From: a virus
Strand: one strand, 5' to 3'
Virus record (IMG/VR): IMGVR_UViG_3300033141_001167
Location: 1-39,323 of that record
Length of the DNA stretch: 39,323 nucleotides
This document shows, piece by piece, positions 19,201-27,047 of the stretch (position 1 is its first letter; every line of letters begins with the position of its first letter). Below the pieces are notes generated by a model that had not been told where the DNA came from, did not search any database, and saw nothing but the letters and a program-made list of their open reading frames with translations. The position numbers and the translations under genes were made by a program.

Positions 19201-21978
19201 CCCCAATATCGGTTTTCGGTAATCAGTTGGTTCGGGGAACTTTTCAAGGGCGGTATGGTTGGCACTATGGCTAGACAAGATTTAGCCAAACTGATAGCTG
19301 GTGCAACGATTGCTTATACGGCTTGGTGTAAAGTAACCGATAATCCAATTTACCTAGACCCCTTTAGGGATGGCAAGAAGTTTATGGCTATCAATGTGGA
19401 TGGACATTGGATTGGCATTGGGGCTGCTGTGGTGAGTATGATAAGGGCTTCTACCGATATTGCTGCTAGTGCCTTGTCTATTGGCGAAAATGAGCCAATG
19501 GACTTTCTTACTTTAGATAAATGGCAGAACCCCCTTATGCGAATGTGGTATGGTCAATCTGCGGTATTGCCCAAATTGATTACAGAGATAGCTCAACGAA
19601 GGGATTACTTGGGCTACCCAATGGAATCGCCAGAAGATTGGGCAAAATGGGCTGCTGAGCAAATTACCCCGATTTGGCTTCAGGATATTTTCTTTGACGA
19701 AAGCGGTGTCCCCATTACACCCACATCGGTTCTGGGTAATTTCGCAGGTCTACGAACCTCACCCCAGACCAGGTGGGAAACCTTAAATGATAAAATACTA
19801 TCCCTCAGAGCGTGGGAGGTTGTTTCGGATTTAACTGATGAGCAACGGGAGAAAATAGAAGGTAGGCTTTTCCAGCCAGGGGAAAGTGTTCTAAGTGTGC
19901 TTGATAGATACCAAAAAGCAGAGATGTTTAATGCCTTTGCCGATACTAACCCCGAACTAATAGAGCTTTATGAAAAAGCGGTTGCCGATGCCTTGAATCG
20001 TAGCTCGCAGATTAGAAAGAATTATGAAACAGCAACTACATCAATTAAAGAAGAGGCTGTAGATAGTTTAACAAGAGCAATAGATATTGGCGTTAAGTTA
20101 GATGGCAAAGATACACGATGGTTGCGGGATAGATACGGCGATATTATGAATATTTATGGAGCCAAGAATGACATCCTGCGAGATGTTGAAGACTATCAGG
20201 ATATGTTTGATGAATGGGACGAAGCTAGGGAGAAGCGAAAGCCCGAAGCGGAACTGGTTGATTTAGCTTATTGGGAATATATAGAGGATGTTGTCTCCCC
20301 CGATTATGAGCTACCTAACGGCGATTTTGACTTTGAGGCATACGATATAGCCCTAGCGGACTTCAAGGATAAGTGGGGTGAAGAGATTTACGGTAAGATT
20401 TCATATATTCTTGAAAACAACAAGGCGGACTATCCTGATTGGGCAGTTAAACTCTGGAAAGATAGGAAAGAATTAAATGAAGGTGGCTATTGGAAGTTAC
20501 CCTACAAGTTAATTTCCAAGATGGATGAGGATGATAAACTTGAGGGCAATATTCCCACAGAATATCTTGCTCTATGGGAGAGACTACAGATAGCCGAAGA
20601 CAGGGAAGCCTTTATAGAAGCTAATCCTATTCTGGGCAAAGATTGGCGTGTTGAGTTTAGGCTGGGTAGCCCCGAAGATGATGCTCGGCTGGCTCTCTGG
20701 GGATATGGTGGCAAGTTACAAACGAAAGAGGCTTATAATCTAGTAACTAAATGGGCGGAGGAATTGGGTATACCATTGGAGCAAATAGGATTAGGTCTAC
20801 CCCCATCTAATCTAATAGACAATTACTTTGAGCTTAATAAGATAGTTGCTGAAACAAGCGGAAGTAGTATTGAGGCTAAATTATTCAAGCTTGAGCATCC
20901 CAAGTATTTAGAATGGGGGCTTGAGCAGGGAATTTGGGGGGATGATTTATCCGATGAAAGCATAGATGCCCTACGACTTAGAGACAGTAATAAGGATTTG
21001 ACTGCTGAATATGAAGCCCTTAGTGATATTGAGGATAAGAAAGAGAGAAGCGATGCTCAAAAGGAGTGGAAGAAAAAGCATACTAATTGGGTAGATGATA
21101 TGAGGCGGGTAGATATGTTTGAGTATTCCATAGACTATCCAGAGGCATTGGGATTGGTTGAGGAGTTTGTGGGATACGGCAAGGTAGCAGATAAGTATGG
21201 GGGGATTAGCTCGCAGGCTAAACTGTATCGCTTCAGGCACGAGGGGCTTAATACTTTTGGTATGAAGAAAGACGATGAGGGCAACCCCCTAACATTCGGC
21301 TGGGATGAACTTGAGGTGGATAAAGTTCCCATTTGGCAGATTGATGTTGATTATGCTAAACAAGATGAAGAATATCAAGCCATTTTGGATAAATATGAGG
21401 GCAAAGATGAAACTGTAGCCACTAACGCTTACTTGTATGACAAACAAGGCAACCCCACAGAGTATTGCCTAAAGAGATACGAGCGAAATGCCCTGGAGAT
21501 AGGGTTTCCCACAAAGTTAATTGATGCCTATGTTAGGTGGTATACAAGCCCCGACCTCAAAAAGCCCGATAGTTGGAAGAAAAAGACGGGAACAAGCGAG
21601 TGGTATGAGGACGATTGGTTTCTAATAGAGAATCAGGACTTCTATAAGGCTATGCGTGATAAGGGTATTTTCAAAGAACGCCGAGACTTCCGAAGGGTTC
21701 CATCGAGGGAGGTGTTTGCTCAGTATTTGAAATATTTGGATAGACCAACAGGCAAGTTTAGGGATGACTACAGATGGAAATTGTGGCAGGGGAAACAAAA
21801 GGACTTTGAGGAGTGGCTACTTCTTACTGGTAAAGTAACCGTTCATATTAAAGACAAGAAGTTAAGAGAAGAATTAACTCCCGCCGAGGAATTTAAGGAA
21901 GATATTTGGAAACGGGAAAAGAGATTTAAGGAATCACTTGAAGAAATAGAGGAAAAATTAAAGGAACTAGGGGATTAG
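16264..21978 (+). CDS. Giant virion-associated protein (1904 aa), probable internal/ejection protein
   Basis: About 15% of the unique sequence. Acidic coiled N-terminus (1-150); small amphipathic segments with Gly/Ala-rich hydrophobic stretches near 320-360 (IWWTGAGGLAGLLAKPF); a central conserved-looking block (FEEYVHWVCVGKIG, residues 550-580); a hydrophobic zone around 800-1080 with several possible membrane helices (GRMAIAVLDISAWCIQGLIAQF and KLIAGATIAYTAW); then about 800 residues of charged helix. The placement after portal and the membrane-active centre resemble internal virion proteins that form a DNA conduit during ejection. No lysozyme or protease motif was identified. Assignment by architecture. 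Confidence 0.65.
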   Translation: MVTLRRKSRLTEIEEQLADEMPVPERIKLEQELAELREAAVEEVPAIKEPEVKPIREEVAPPDTLIEYPTVPEPASILERIYPEMFRPEASYGFTKEEIPEMVAQTIETFATEDPEGFLEDLRGRGRTADAEELLRVLSAGAVDPTGREYTPEEIEGFIEEVFAPPEPFKIPEEGYQFVEEVGGIGKLFTIRPDYSVVSDGEDIGTYNPDTGEIALKPMVSNKFLDGIETGLQYVEGWWKTGLMEAGFALYKGLEVITREENRWTSEAEKIMDSAYEKHGWKAVFSDEVNEAWDIYFQERQVRGPAKIIAELANPIWWTGAGGLAGLLAKPFSKIPVLGKTLQGAAKGVQATEEVALLPLTAPLKGGIRFAGKAIGIKPTRPFLTDVLPTASELKATLFKNDTFRKVAQHIPGMKWLAPGTVISERLPVTLITKPEIEGAVIQEILQRTAILEIGQGTKGQALAYLRELGTSKGILGIKNAMCSPRMVQPRVRGASLALGDVVQAPEQYIFKHKSGFEYCKRAQQVCREMYELATKEGIEIHKVGLEPFEEYVHWVCVGKIGKDGVLQMGRRGTKAVGGIVPAMKTRRFESMMDGIKAGYKYSDDLEIYVSSYVGDMFKAIGDKRLGDGLAEVIPKVEGMLPTKPLDRLIALYPEREIAWTGIRKEMADAGYALSLANRAFRGEVLPETSLRALQRRAPELYEQLTKALALPRKIALREKGRQFALAQMSRDLKGKVKELKPDWWKARFERSEAMQIVRKPILGREEGFIRTATGQAHPMFQNQIYPKVIADQATKLLSEEAAAFFKATAGISAAGRMAIAVLDISAWCIQGLIAQFAHPIKAGRANIAMIEALIKPSYFQKYLVKNAVSMNERIGFLGAQRPFEFFESMGWLVKMAGKAPGGKIVVGQTFGRAQASFSMWATVYKDLMWQACSKRFIRGGQGAEFARYLDRMTGMMSFNQLGMPANVKAFLAGWVSFAPQYRFSVISWFGELFKGGMVGTMARQDLAKLIAGATIAYTAWCKVTDNPIYLDPFRDGKKFMAINVDGHWIGIGAAVVSMIRASTDIAASALSIGENEPMDFLTLDKWQNPLMRMWYGQSAVLPKLITEIAQRRDYLGYPMESPEDWAKWAAEQITPIWLQDIFFDESGVPITPTSVLGNFAGLRTSPQTRWETLNDKILSLRAWEVVSDLTDEQREKIEGRLFQPGESVLSVLDRYQKAEMFNAFADTNPELIELYEKAVADALNRSSQIRKNYETATTSIKEEAVDSLTRAIDIGVKLDGKDTRWLRDRYGDIMNIYGAKNDILRDVEDYQDMFDEWDEAREKRKPEAELVDLAYWEYIEDVVSPDYELPNGDFDFEAYDIALADFKDKWGEEIYGKISYILENNKADYPDWAVKLWKDRKELNEGGYWKLPYKLISKMDEDDKLEGNIPTEYLALWERLQIAEDREAFIEANPILGKDWRVEFRLGSPEDDARLALWGYGGKLQTKEAYNLVTKWAEELGIPLEQIGLGLPPSNLIDNYFELNKIVAETSGSSIEAKLFKLEHPKYLEWGLEQGIWGDDLSDESIDALRLRDSNKDLTAEYEALSDIEDKKERSDAQKEWKKKHTNWVDDMRRVDMFEYSIDYPEALGLVEEFVGYGKVADKYGGISSQAKLYRFRHEGLNTFGMKKDDEGNPLTFGWDELEVDKVPIWQIDVDYAKQDEEYQAILDKYEGKDETVATNAYLYDKQGNPTEYCLKRYERNALEIGFPTKLIDAYVRWYTSPDLKKPDSWKKKTGTSEWYEDDWFLIENQDFYKAMRDKGIFKERRDFRRVPSREVFAQYLKYLDRPTGKFRDDYRWKLWQGKQKDFEEWLLLTGKVTVHIKDKKLREELTPAEEFKEDIWKREKRFKESLEEIEEKLKELGD

Positions 21979-22044
21979 TATTCATCAGTTAAATAAACGC
22001 CCCAAAATTGATTGTAGTGCGTTAGGCAACATTTGGAGAGCGGG

Positions 22045-22230
22045 TTGATAGACAAAGATGGTAATGTAAGGTGCGATGAGTGTGGTAGGCTATTTGGCAT
22101 ACTAAAGGATGGCAACCTGAGAATAGTCTGCCATCGCTGTGGGCATTATAGTGTTACTCCGCTTCTCAAGGTATATCAATCCCATAAGGTTATTACACTT
22201 GAAAGCAACAGGTCTCAAGATGTGGTATAA
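22045..22230 (+). CDS. Com-like zinc-finger protein (61 aa)
   Basis: TTG start at 22045, four bases behind GGAGAG. Residues 9-37 (RCDECGRLF, then RIVCHRCGHYSV) match the layout of Mu Com-type zinc fingers with C10, C13, C29 and C32. In Mu, Com binds mom mRNA and activates its translation. No mom-like gene was recognised here, but the gene stops inside the promoter of a structured RNA, a possible target. The Com analogy is structural only. Confidence 0.65.
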   Translation: MIDKDGNVRCDECGRLFGILKDGNLRIVCHRCGHYSVTPLLKVYQSHKVITLESNRSQDVV

Positions 22231-22231
22231 T
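22223..22231 (+). promoter_or_regulatory. Extended -10 promoter before the structured leader
   Basis: TGTGGTATAAT ends at 22231: perfect TATAAT (22226-22231) with a TG extension. A TTGAAA lies 21 bases upstream, too far for an ordinary -35. It overlaps the stop codon of the Com-like gene. Predicted start about 22238. Confidence 0.65.
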
Positions 22232-22237
22232 AAGGAG

Positions 22238-22409
22238 TAGGGGTGGGGAACTTGGCGATGTGGCATAGCTACCCACATTAGTTAGTCTACTCCAACCAGT
22301 AGACCAAGGCGAAACTGGTCTAGCCCCTTCCTTAACAATTAAATAGGACAGAGCTACTTAGATAGCCCATTTGGGAGAATCTTGAATTCCGAGTGGGCAT
22401 TTTTATTTT
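22238..22409 (+). ncRNA. Structured leader or stand-alone small RNA
   Basis: About 170 nt between a promoter and an intrinsic terminator, without a reading frame. Elements: GGGG/CCCC closing pair (22245-22248 with 22324-22327), ATGTGG/CCACAT (22258-22263 with 22273-22278), and two mutually exclusive 7-bp hairpins, GTCTACT/AGTAGAC (22285-22291 with 22298-22304) and TAGACCA/TGGTCTA (22300-22306 with 22316-22322). It ends in the terminator at 22365. It may be an attenuator for the scaffold/coat genes or an independent sRNA. Confidence 0.6.
22365..22409 (+). terminator. Intrinsic terminator before the scaffold gene
   Basis: GCCCATTTGG pairs with CCGAGTGGGC over 10 bp (two G-U), followed by ATTTTTATTTT. 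It stands 22 bases before the scaffold start, so full capsid expression from upstream needs read-through or antitermination. Confidence 0.8.
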
Positions 22410-22430
22410 AAAGGAGGAGGTTATTACCAA

Positions 22431-23126
22431 ATGACATTGGGCGAACCAAATGAAAGGCAGGACAATCCTTCTGCTGAACAGGAGGATACCTCAAGCGAAA
22501 CCCTAGAATCTTTTACAAAAGAACAGGTAGAGGAGCAAGTAAGAAAAGCCAAGAGTGATGCTTTGGCCGAAGTGGGAAGGTTAAAAAAATCTTCCGAGGA
22601 TGCTATCAAGGCAGCCCGAGCAGCTGAAGAGAGGATAAACCGAATGCTCAAAGAGCAAGAGGAAGCCGAACTAGAAGCTGCTAGGGATGAGCCTGATAAG
22701 TTAACTGTAATAAGGGAAAGGCAGGCACGAAGGCAGGCAGAAGCCAAACTCGCTCAAATAGAGCAGGAACTGAGCGAAAAGGACAAAAGGATAAAACTAC
22801 AAGAAGAGAAGGAGGCTGAATCCACGAAGGAGCGAAATGCCCGTGAGATAGCCGCTCGTTTTGAAGTTGATGCCAAAAGGCTAGTTAAGTTAGCCAAGTT
22901 CACGGATGGCTCTCTGGAAGCGATAGAGGACATTGCCAAAGACTTGCCCAAGAAGGGTGAAACTAAAACATTAACACCTGATTCTGGTAAGACAACTGGG
23001 GGAGGGCAAATCTACAAAAGTGAAGAGATACTGAAAACTCTCGACCCTTCCAAAATGACGCCACAAGAAATAAGTGACCGAGTGAAAGAACTTGATAAAG
23101 CGGAGAGGGAGGGGCGTATAAAATAA
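22431..23126 (+). CDS. Capsid scaffolding protein
   Basis: 231 residues, nearly all charged coiled coil (KSDALAEVGRLKKSSEDAI through LSEKDKRIKLQEE), with a Gly/Thr-rich linker near 180-195 and a short basic C-terminal helix. It is immediately upstream of the coat gene. These are the hallmarks of a head scaffold that directs coat assembly and leaves before maturation. No protease gene is present nearby. AAAGGAGGAGG upstream. Confidence 0.8.
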   Translation: MTLGEPNERQDNPSAEQEDTSSETLESFTKEQVEEQVRKAKSDALAEVGRLKKSSEDAIKAARAAEERINRMLKEQEEAELEAARDEPDKLTVIRERQARRQAEAKLAQIEQELSEKDKRIKLQEEKEAESTKERNAREIAARFEVDAKRLVKLAKFTDGSLEAIEDIAKDLPKKGETKTLTPDSGKTTGGGQIYKSEEILKTLDPSKMTPQEISDRVKELDKAEREGRIK

Positions 23127-23136
23127 GGAGATTAAA

Positions 23137-24018
23137 ATGGCTGATTGGCTAGATAGCACTACCGACAGGATACCAACCGACATAGTTGCGGGTTATGGTA
23201 TCCCCAATATGTATAGTGCTAGAGTCATAGAGGCCCAGATGCACAATCTGGTGTGCGTGGGGGCTGTTGATACGACTTGGAGGGCAGAACTATACCGAGG
23301 TGCGCTGGTTTACATACCTGTTATGAGCAATATGACCGCTCACATAGTTGACCTTACGGGAGACTGGGGCGGGAGCAATGCCCATATGAACACCAATGTC
23401 TTTGATACTGGCGTAACCATTACTTGTGATGAGTGGTATGAATGTCCATTCCAACTATCTGATGGTGAAAGAATACAAACTCAAATTCCCGACTTGCTTG
23501 GCAAGGCAGCGAAGAACGCTGGCTATCAGATAGCGAAGGCTATTGATACAAATGTCAATGCCTTGTTCTCTGGGGGCTTGACAACTACTTGGCAGGGTTC
23601 GGATGGGCAGACCTTTAGTGACGACTTACTCATTAACTTGATGGAGGGGTTGGATGAAGCGGATGTGCCAAGAAGCGAAAGGTCGCTAATAGTTGACCCG
23701 TCCTGTCGGGCCGATATGTATAGAATAGACAAGTTTATACATAGAGACTACAACCAGACCTTAACGGGCGAGATTGGCAAGACACCATACGGGGATGTGA
23801 TACTCATAACCAATAACCTATCTAATGCTACCACTGGCAACTATGGTGCGTTACTCCACAAGGAAGCTATTGGTTGTGTAATCCAGATGCCTCCGAAGGT
23901 TGAGACATATCGCTATGCTTCACGGCACAGTGATGTCATCAATGTCAGTGCCATCTTTGGCTCTGATGTTGTTCGCAAAACCTATGGCGCTGTTTTCTAC
24001 ACCAGAGACCAGGCATAA
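23137..24018 (+). CDS. Major capsid protein (HK97-like)
   Basis: 293 residues directly after the scaffold, with a good ribosome site. The sequence shows the expected features: an N-terminal helical segment, a region like the E-loop (ALVYIPVMSNMTAHIVDL), a long helix (KAAKNAGYQIAKAIDTNVNA) and a C-terminal domain ending DVVRKTYGAVFYTRDQA. Its length fits a delta-domain-processed or P22/HK97-type coat. The fold is inferred from layout and genome position. Confidence 0.85.
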   Translation: MADWLDSTTDRIPTDIVAGYGIPNMYSARVIEAQMHNLVCVGAVDTTWRAELYRGALVYIPVMSNMTAHIVDLTGDWGGSNAHMNTNVFDTGVTITCDEWYECPFQLSDGERIQTQIPDLLGKAAKNAGYQIAKAIDTNVNALFSGGLTTTWQGSDGQTFSDDLLINLMEGLDEADVPRSERSLIVDPSCRADMYRIDKFIHRDYNQTLTGEIGKTPYGDVILITNNLSNATTGNYGALLHKEAIGCVIQMPPKVETYRYASRHSDVINVSAIFGSDVVRKTYGAVFYTRDQA

Positions 24019-24028
24019 GGAGTAACTG

Positions 24029-24292
24029 ATGCCTTTGTATGAATTTGAATGCGAGAAGTGTGTGTGTATCGTTGAAAAACTTCAAGCAATAGGCGATAAA
24101 CCTCCCACTTGTGAAAAATGCGGTGGGGTTATGCGAAAAAGGTGTGGCTCCATCGCAATATTCAAGATGCCAGTGGCTGGTATAACTCCCCGAAGCAAAG
24201 GTTATAAGGAGGGATACAAAAAGGAGTATCTGAAAAGTAAAAATCAAGAGGCTTGGAGAGGAACTATTATCGGGCCTCAAGCACAAGGGTAA
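24029..24292 (+). CDS. FmdB-type zinc-ribbon protein 1
   Basis: MPLYEFECEKC start with C8/C11 and C28/C31 is the classic FmdB zinc ribbon (family known from formamidase regulators and many small bacterial proteins). The 87 residues end in a Lys/Tyr-rich tail (SKGYKEGYKKEYLKSK). It is the first of three paralogues in the head gene region; role unknown, perhaps a regulator or capsid factor. Confidence 0.85.
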   Translation: MPLYEFECEKCVCIVEKLQAIGDKPPTCEKCGGVMRKRCGSIAIFKMPVAGITPRSKGYKEGYKKEYLKSKNQEAWRGTIIGPQAQG

Positions 24293-24311
24293 AGCCTTGA
24301 AGCGAATAAAG

Positions 24312-24350
24312 AGTCGCTGACCCGATACAGGGTTGCTCTAATTGGCGACT
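24312..24350 (+). other. Nested hairpin before the beta-helix gene
   Basis: AGTCGC (24312-24317) pairs with GCGACT (24345-24350) and encloses ACCC-GATACA-GGGT (24320-24333). There is no T-run. It is likely an mRNA stabiliser or processing site between coat and beta-helix genes. Confidence 0.5.
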
Positions 24351-24374
24351 ATAAATAAGAGGAGGAAAAATTAA

Positions 24375-25331
24375 ATGCCACAACAACTACGAGTAAGTAG
24401 GGAGCTTGATGCAACGGGCGCAACGCTATTAGGGGTGGGTAATCCCTACATAGGCGCTGGTAAAATCTACTATGTGGATTATCTCTTGGGGAGTGATGGT
24501 TATGCAGGCACAAACCCTAATTACCCCTTACAACAAATTCAAACTGCCATCAATAAATGCAGAGATGGTAAGAATGATTATGTTTTCATTCTTGCTTCCA
24601 AGGACGCAGATGATGATGCGGCAGTGCTTTTCCAAGAGTCTGATGGGACTGCACTCACAAGAGCACATCTAATTGGTATCTCTAACCCTATGGCTACATT
24701 TGGTGTAGTAATGAGGGTTGACTCTGAAACCATCAATTGTATTGACCTTAATGATGGCGGCGGGATGTATTCGGAGATAGCGGGTATCAGTTTTGGTGGT
24801 GGCACAACAGCGAAGGGGGGTATTTCAGTAAGTCAAACTATAGGAACTTGGATTCACCACTGCGTCTTCGGTCATAGCTTCTGCGGAGATAATCCTGACT
24901 ATGGCATTCTTGGTGCTGACCAGACCAACAACGAGGGCTTACAGATAACCGATTGCACCTTTTGGGGCGAAGGCGATAATGGAACAGGCAAACTTGATGC
25001 AGATGGAATCTATATGTATAGTGCTACCCCAAGCAAGAATGTCCTTATAGCTAGAAACACCTTTATGAGTTGTCCGGGAATAGGTATTCAGGGTAGTTAC
25101 ACGGGTGCCTTGATTCTCAATAATACCTTCAAGCTACCTAGTAATACGGCAGGGAAAGCTATCACTCTTATGTCCCATTCGTCAGGTTGCTGGATTGATG
25201 GTAATTCGGCCAACTTTGGGGGCACCGATGCGATGAGTGCAGAAGCGTATGTGGATGATGCGAGTGGTGGTGCCGATGCCAATACTTGGGGTCTGAACTA
25301 CACTGGTGGGGCATTGGACTTCCCAGCATAA
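24375..25331 (+). CDS. Right-handed beta-helix virion protein
   Basis: 318 residues with the repeating rungs of a pectate-lyase-like beta helix (GGGMYSEIAGISFGGG, LQITDCTFWGEG, NVLIARNTFMSCPGIGIQ, GALILNNTFKLPS). The N-terminal part contains YYVDYLLGSDGYAG and PLQQIQTAINKC, typical of the start of such folds. The location behind the coat gene suggests a head decoration or surface polysaccharide-binding protein; an enzymatic tailspike is possible but no catalytic set could be identified. AGGAGG upstream. Confidence 0.75.
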   Translation: MPQQLRVSRELDATGATLLGVGNPYIGAGKIYYVDYLLGSDGYAGTNPNYPLQQIQTAINKCRDGKNDYVFILASKDADDDAAVLFQESDGTALTRAHLIGISNPMATFGVVMRVDSETINCIDLNDGGGMYSEIAGISFGGGTTAKGGISVSQTIGTWIHHCVFGHSFCGDNPDYGILGADQTNNEGLQITDCTFWGEGDNGTGKLDADGIYMYSATPSKNVLIARNTFMSCPGIGIQGSYTGALILNNTFKLPSNTAGKAITLMSHSSGCWIDGNSANFGGTDAMSAEAYVDDASGGADANTWGLNYTGGALDFPA

Positions 25332-25341
25332 AGGAATAGGA

Positions 25342-25641
25342 ATGCCAGTCTATGAATTCAAATGTGATGTGTGTGGAAAGGAAAGGGAAGTAATACTCCC
25401 TCTCATTGAAGCTGGCAAAGAACAGGAATGTGAATGTGGGCAGGCGATGAGGCGAAAGTTCTCGCCCGCCCACTTCACCATCAAGGTATATGGCAAGGAT
25501 AAAGTTCTAAGCACGCTCAACAAAGAGAATGGCTATAACTTCCCTGGGGGCGATAAGCACAGGAAGCGATATTCAGAAGCTATGGCAAAGGGGTTGACTT
25601 ACGAAAGGCCCTTAGAGGAGAAAGTTTTTCAAGGGTTCTAG
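25342..25641 (+). CDS. FmdB-type zinc-ribbon protein 2
   Basis: The start at 25342 (MPVYEFKCDVCGKE) is set by AAGGAATAGG just upstream and by alignment with its two paralogues. C8/C11 and C30/C32 form the ribbon. The 99-residue protein continues with FSPAHFTIKVYGKDKVL and a basic tail. Probably derived from the same ancestor as the proteins at 24029 and 27776. Confidence 0.8.
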   Translation: MPVYEFKCDVCGKEREVILPLIEAGKEQECECGQAMRRKFSPAHFTIKVYGKDKVLSTLNKENGYNFPGGDKHRKRYSEAMAKGLTYERPLEEKVFQGF

Positions 25642-25650
25642 GAGGGATGT

Positions 25651-26040
25651 GTGTTACTTTATCGGTGGTTACTCTGGAGTCCTATGAGGAAGCACGTGAT
25701 TGAGCATATAAAGAAACCACTTATGGAGGCTATTATCAATATAGCCAACAGGTTCCCCCCCCCTACGATGGAGAATACCTGTATTCCGAATACTGCCAAA
25801 CTGCTAAATATCAGAGATAAGTTCTTTGAGTATGAAGATAATGCGGGTAGGGATGCGCTGTTTCGGGCACTCTGGAGAATCTTCATAGTTGAGTATGAGC
25901 ACGACCCCTATTACCGCTATCGTATTGACTGGATACTTGAGGAAGTAAATAAAAGTAATTGGGAGCCTAGAAAAATACGGAGAGAGCAATGCTGGAAAGA
26001 ACCGATAAAAGAGAAGGCGGGAGTATTTACTCTAAAGTAA
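25651..26040 (+). CDS. Hypothetical protein (129 aa)
   Basis: GTG start behind AGGAGG. Helical, rich in Arg and aromatics (RALWRIFIVEYEHDPYYRYRIDWIL). Its last 52 bases overlap the next gene. Placement between head genes suggests a virion or assembly protein; family not recognised. Confidence 0.65.
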   Translation: MLLYRWLLWSPMRKHVIEHIKKPLMEAIINIANRFPPPTMENTCIPNTAKLLNIRDKFFEYEDNAGRDALFRALWRIFIVEYEHDPYYRYRIDWILEEVNKSNWEPRKIRREQCWKEPIKEKAGVFTLK

Positions 26041-26180
26041 TAGAGAACATAGCCTTATTTGCGGTGGGTTTTTTCTTCTTGCCGTATTTACTTTGGAATG
26101 CCTGGCGTGTAGTTAGAAACGCCAAGCGATTGGAGCAAGAACAACAGGAACTGGAATGTTGGATTAGCCCCTGGAAATAG
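25989..26180 (+). CDS. Small single-span membrane protein (63 aa)
   Basis: One clear membrane helix (IALFAVGFFFLPYLLWNAW) followed by a charged helix (KRLEQEQQELE). The N-terminus is basic. Short GAGAG ribosome site inside the upstream gene. It could be a holin or virion membrane factor; not assigned. Confidence 0.65.
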   Translation: MLERTDKREGGSIYSKVIENIALFAVGFFFLPYLLWNAWRVVRNAKRLEQEQQELECWISPWK

Positions 26181-26197
26181 GGAGGAATAATCAAGGC

Positions 26198-26249
26198 TTT
26201 GGAGGGGTTGGGCTTAAACCCCTCACCAAATAATCACACCTTCAGTGTG
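26198..26249 (+). other. Two adjacent hairpins before the paralogue pair
   Basis: GAGGGGTT/AACCCCTC (26202-26209 with 26217-26224), extended by TTTG/CAAA around it, is followed by CACAC-CTTCA-GTGTG (26235-26249). No T-run, so possibly an mRNA processing or stabilising element ahead of highly expressed genes. Confidence 0.5.
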
Positions 26250-26269
26250 TGTGAAAAAGGAGGTGTATT

Positions 26270-26596
26270 TTGTTACACGGACAATGGGTTAGTTGTGCTA
26301 TAGATGGAACGACCAGTGCTGTTTGCGACTTAGGGCGTGTCTACGAAAAGGTCTGTGTCCTACTACCCACATTGTCTTCGGACACCTGTAAAGTTCAAGG
26401 GTCAAAAGAAGGCACGAATTTCTACGACCTATATACTTACAATCCCGCAGATGGTCATGTTGATTTGATGCAAACGGAAGCGTCTGGTGATGGTGATTAT
26501 TACTGTATCTTCCCCATAGGTGGATTTCAATTTCTTAAATTCGTTACTGGCAAGAGCGTAACTGATACCTTTTATGCTAGGGGGGTGAGAAGTTGA
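26270..26596 (+). CDS. Small beta-rich virion protein, paralogue A (108 aa)
   Basis: TTG start with an ideal AAGGAGGTG site. Together with the next gene it forms a tandem duplicate: both contain HGxWV, CDLGRVYE, VQGxKE, DLYTYN, CIFPIGG and end in Y-A-x-GVRS. Mostly beta strands. Probably a head decoration, cement or neck protein made in quantity; inferred from place and strong translation signals. Confidence 0.7.
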   Translation: MLHGQWVSCAIDGTTSAVCDLGRVYEKVCVLLPTLSSDTCKVQGSKEGTNFYDLYTYNPADGHVDLMQTEASGDGDYYCIFPIGGFQFLKFVTGKSVTDTFYARGVRS

Positions 26597-26922
26597 TACA
26601 CGGAGAATGGGTAGAGTTTGACATTACAGGCAAGACTAGCGATGAATGTGATTTAGGACGAGTATATGAAACGGCTATAATCCTTCTCCCCAGCATTGAC
26701 TCTGGCACAATCACAGTTCAGGGCGCAAAGGAAACTGGGGTAGGTTACGCCGATTTATATACCTACAATTCTGCCACAGGGCTTGTTGTCCAGATGATAA
26801 CAGAAGCTACTACAGGTGGATACTTCTGCATATTCCCAATAGGAGGCTATCAATACATTAAACTAGTCAGTAGCGTAGACCAAGCCGATAAGACTTTCTA
26901 TGCTATGGGGGTAAGGAGTTAG
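26593..26922 (+). CDS. Small beta-rich virion protein, paralogue B (109 aa)
   Basis: TTG start overlapping the stop of paralogue A as TTGA. Same motifs as A with roughly half of the residues shared by eye. The conserved non-ATG start in both copies implies duplication of the whole translation unit or selection for lower initiation. Confidence 0.7.
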   Translation: MIHGEWVEFDITGKTSDECDLGRVYETAIILLPSIDSGTITVQGAKETGVGYADLYTYNSATGLVVQMITEATTGGYFCIFPIGGYQYIKLVSSVDQADKTFYAMGVRS

Positions 26923-26924
26923 AT

Positions 26925-27035
26925 ATGCCACATCCCAAAAGAGACGGAAGCGGAAGGGGAATAAGAGCCAATAGGGGTAGAGGCGGTTGTTCTCCAACAC
27001 GGAGGATTGGCAAAGGCTCAAACAGAAGAAGATAA
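26925..27035 (+). CDS. Small Arg/Gly-rich protein (36 aa)
   Basis: Begins MPHPKRDGSGRGIRANRG behind AAGGAG. Very basic and Gly-rich, ends SNRRR. Possibly DNA condensing or virion packed; function unknown. Confidence 0.6.
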   Translation: MPHPKRDGSGRGIRANRGRGGCSPTRRIGKGSNRRR

Positions 27036-27047
27036 CGGTTAATAAGG

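Noticed and set aside
22245-22327. An 83-nt stretch closing with GGGG/CCCC that looks like a tRNA in size
   Set aside because: There is no T-loop consensus, no anticodon arm and no 7-bp acceptor stem; the hairpins are better explained as a leader RNA.
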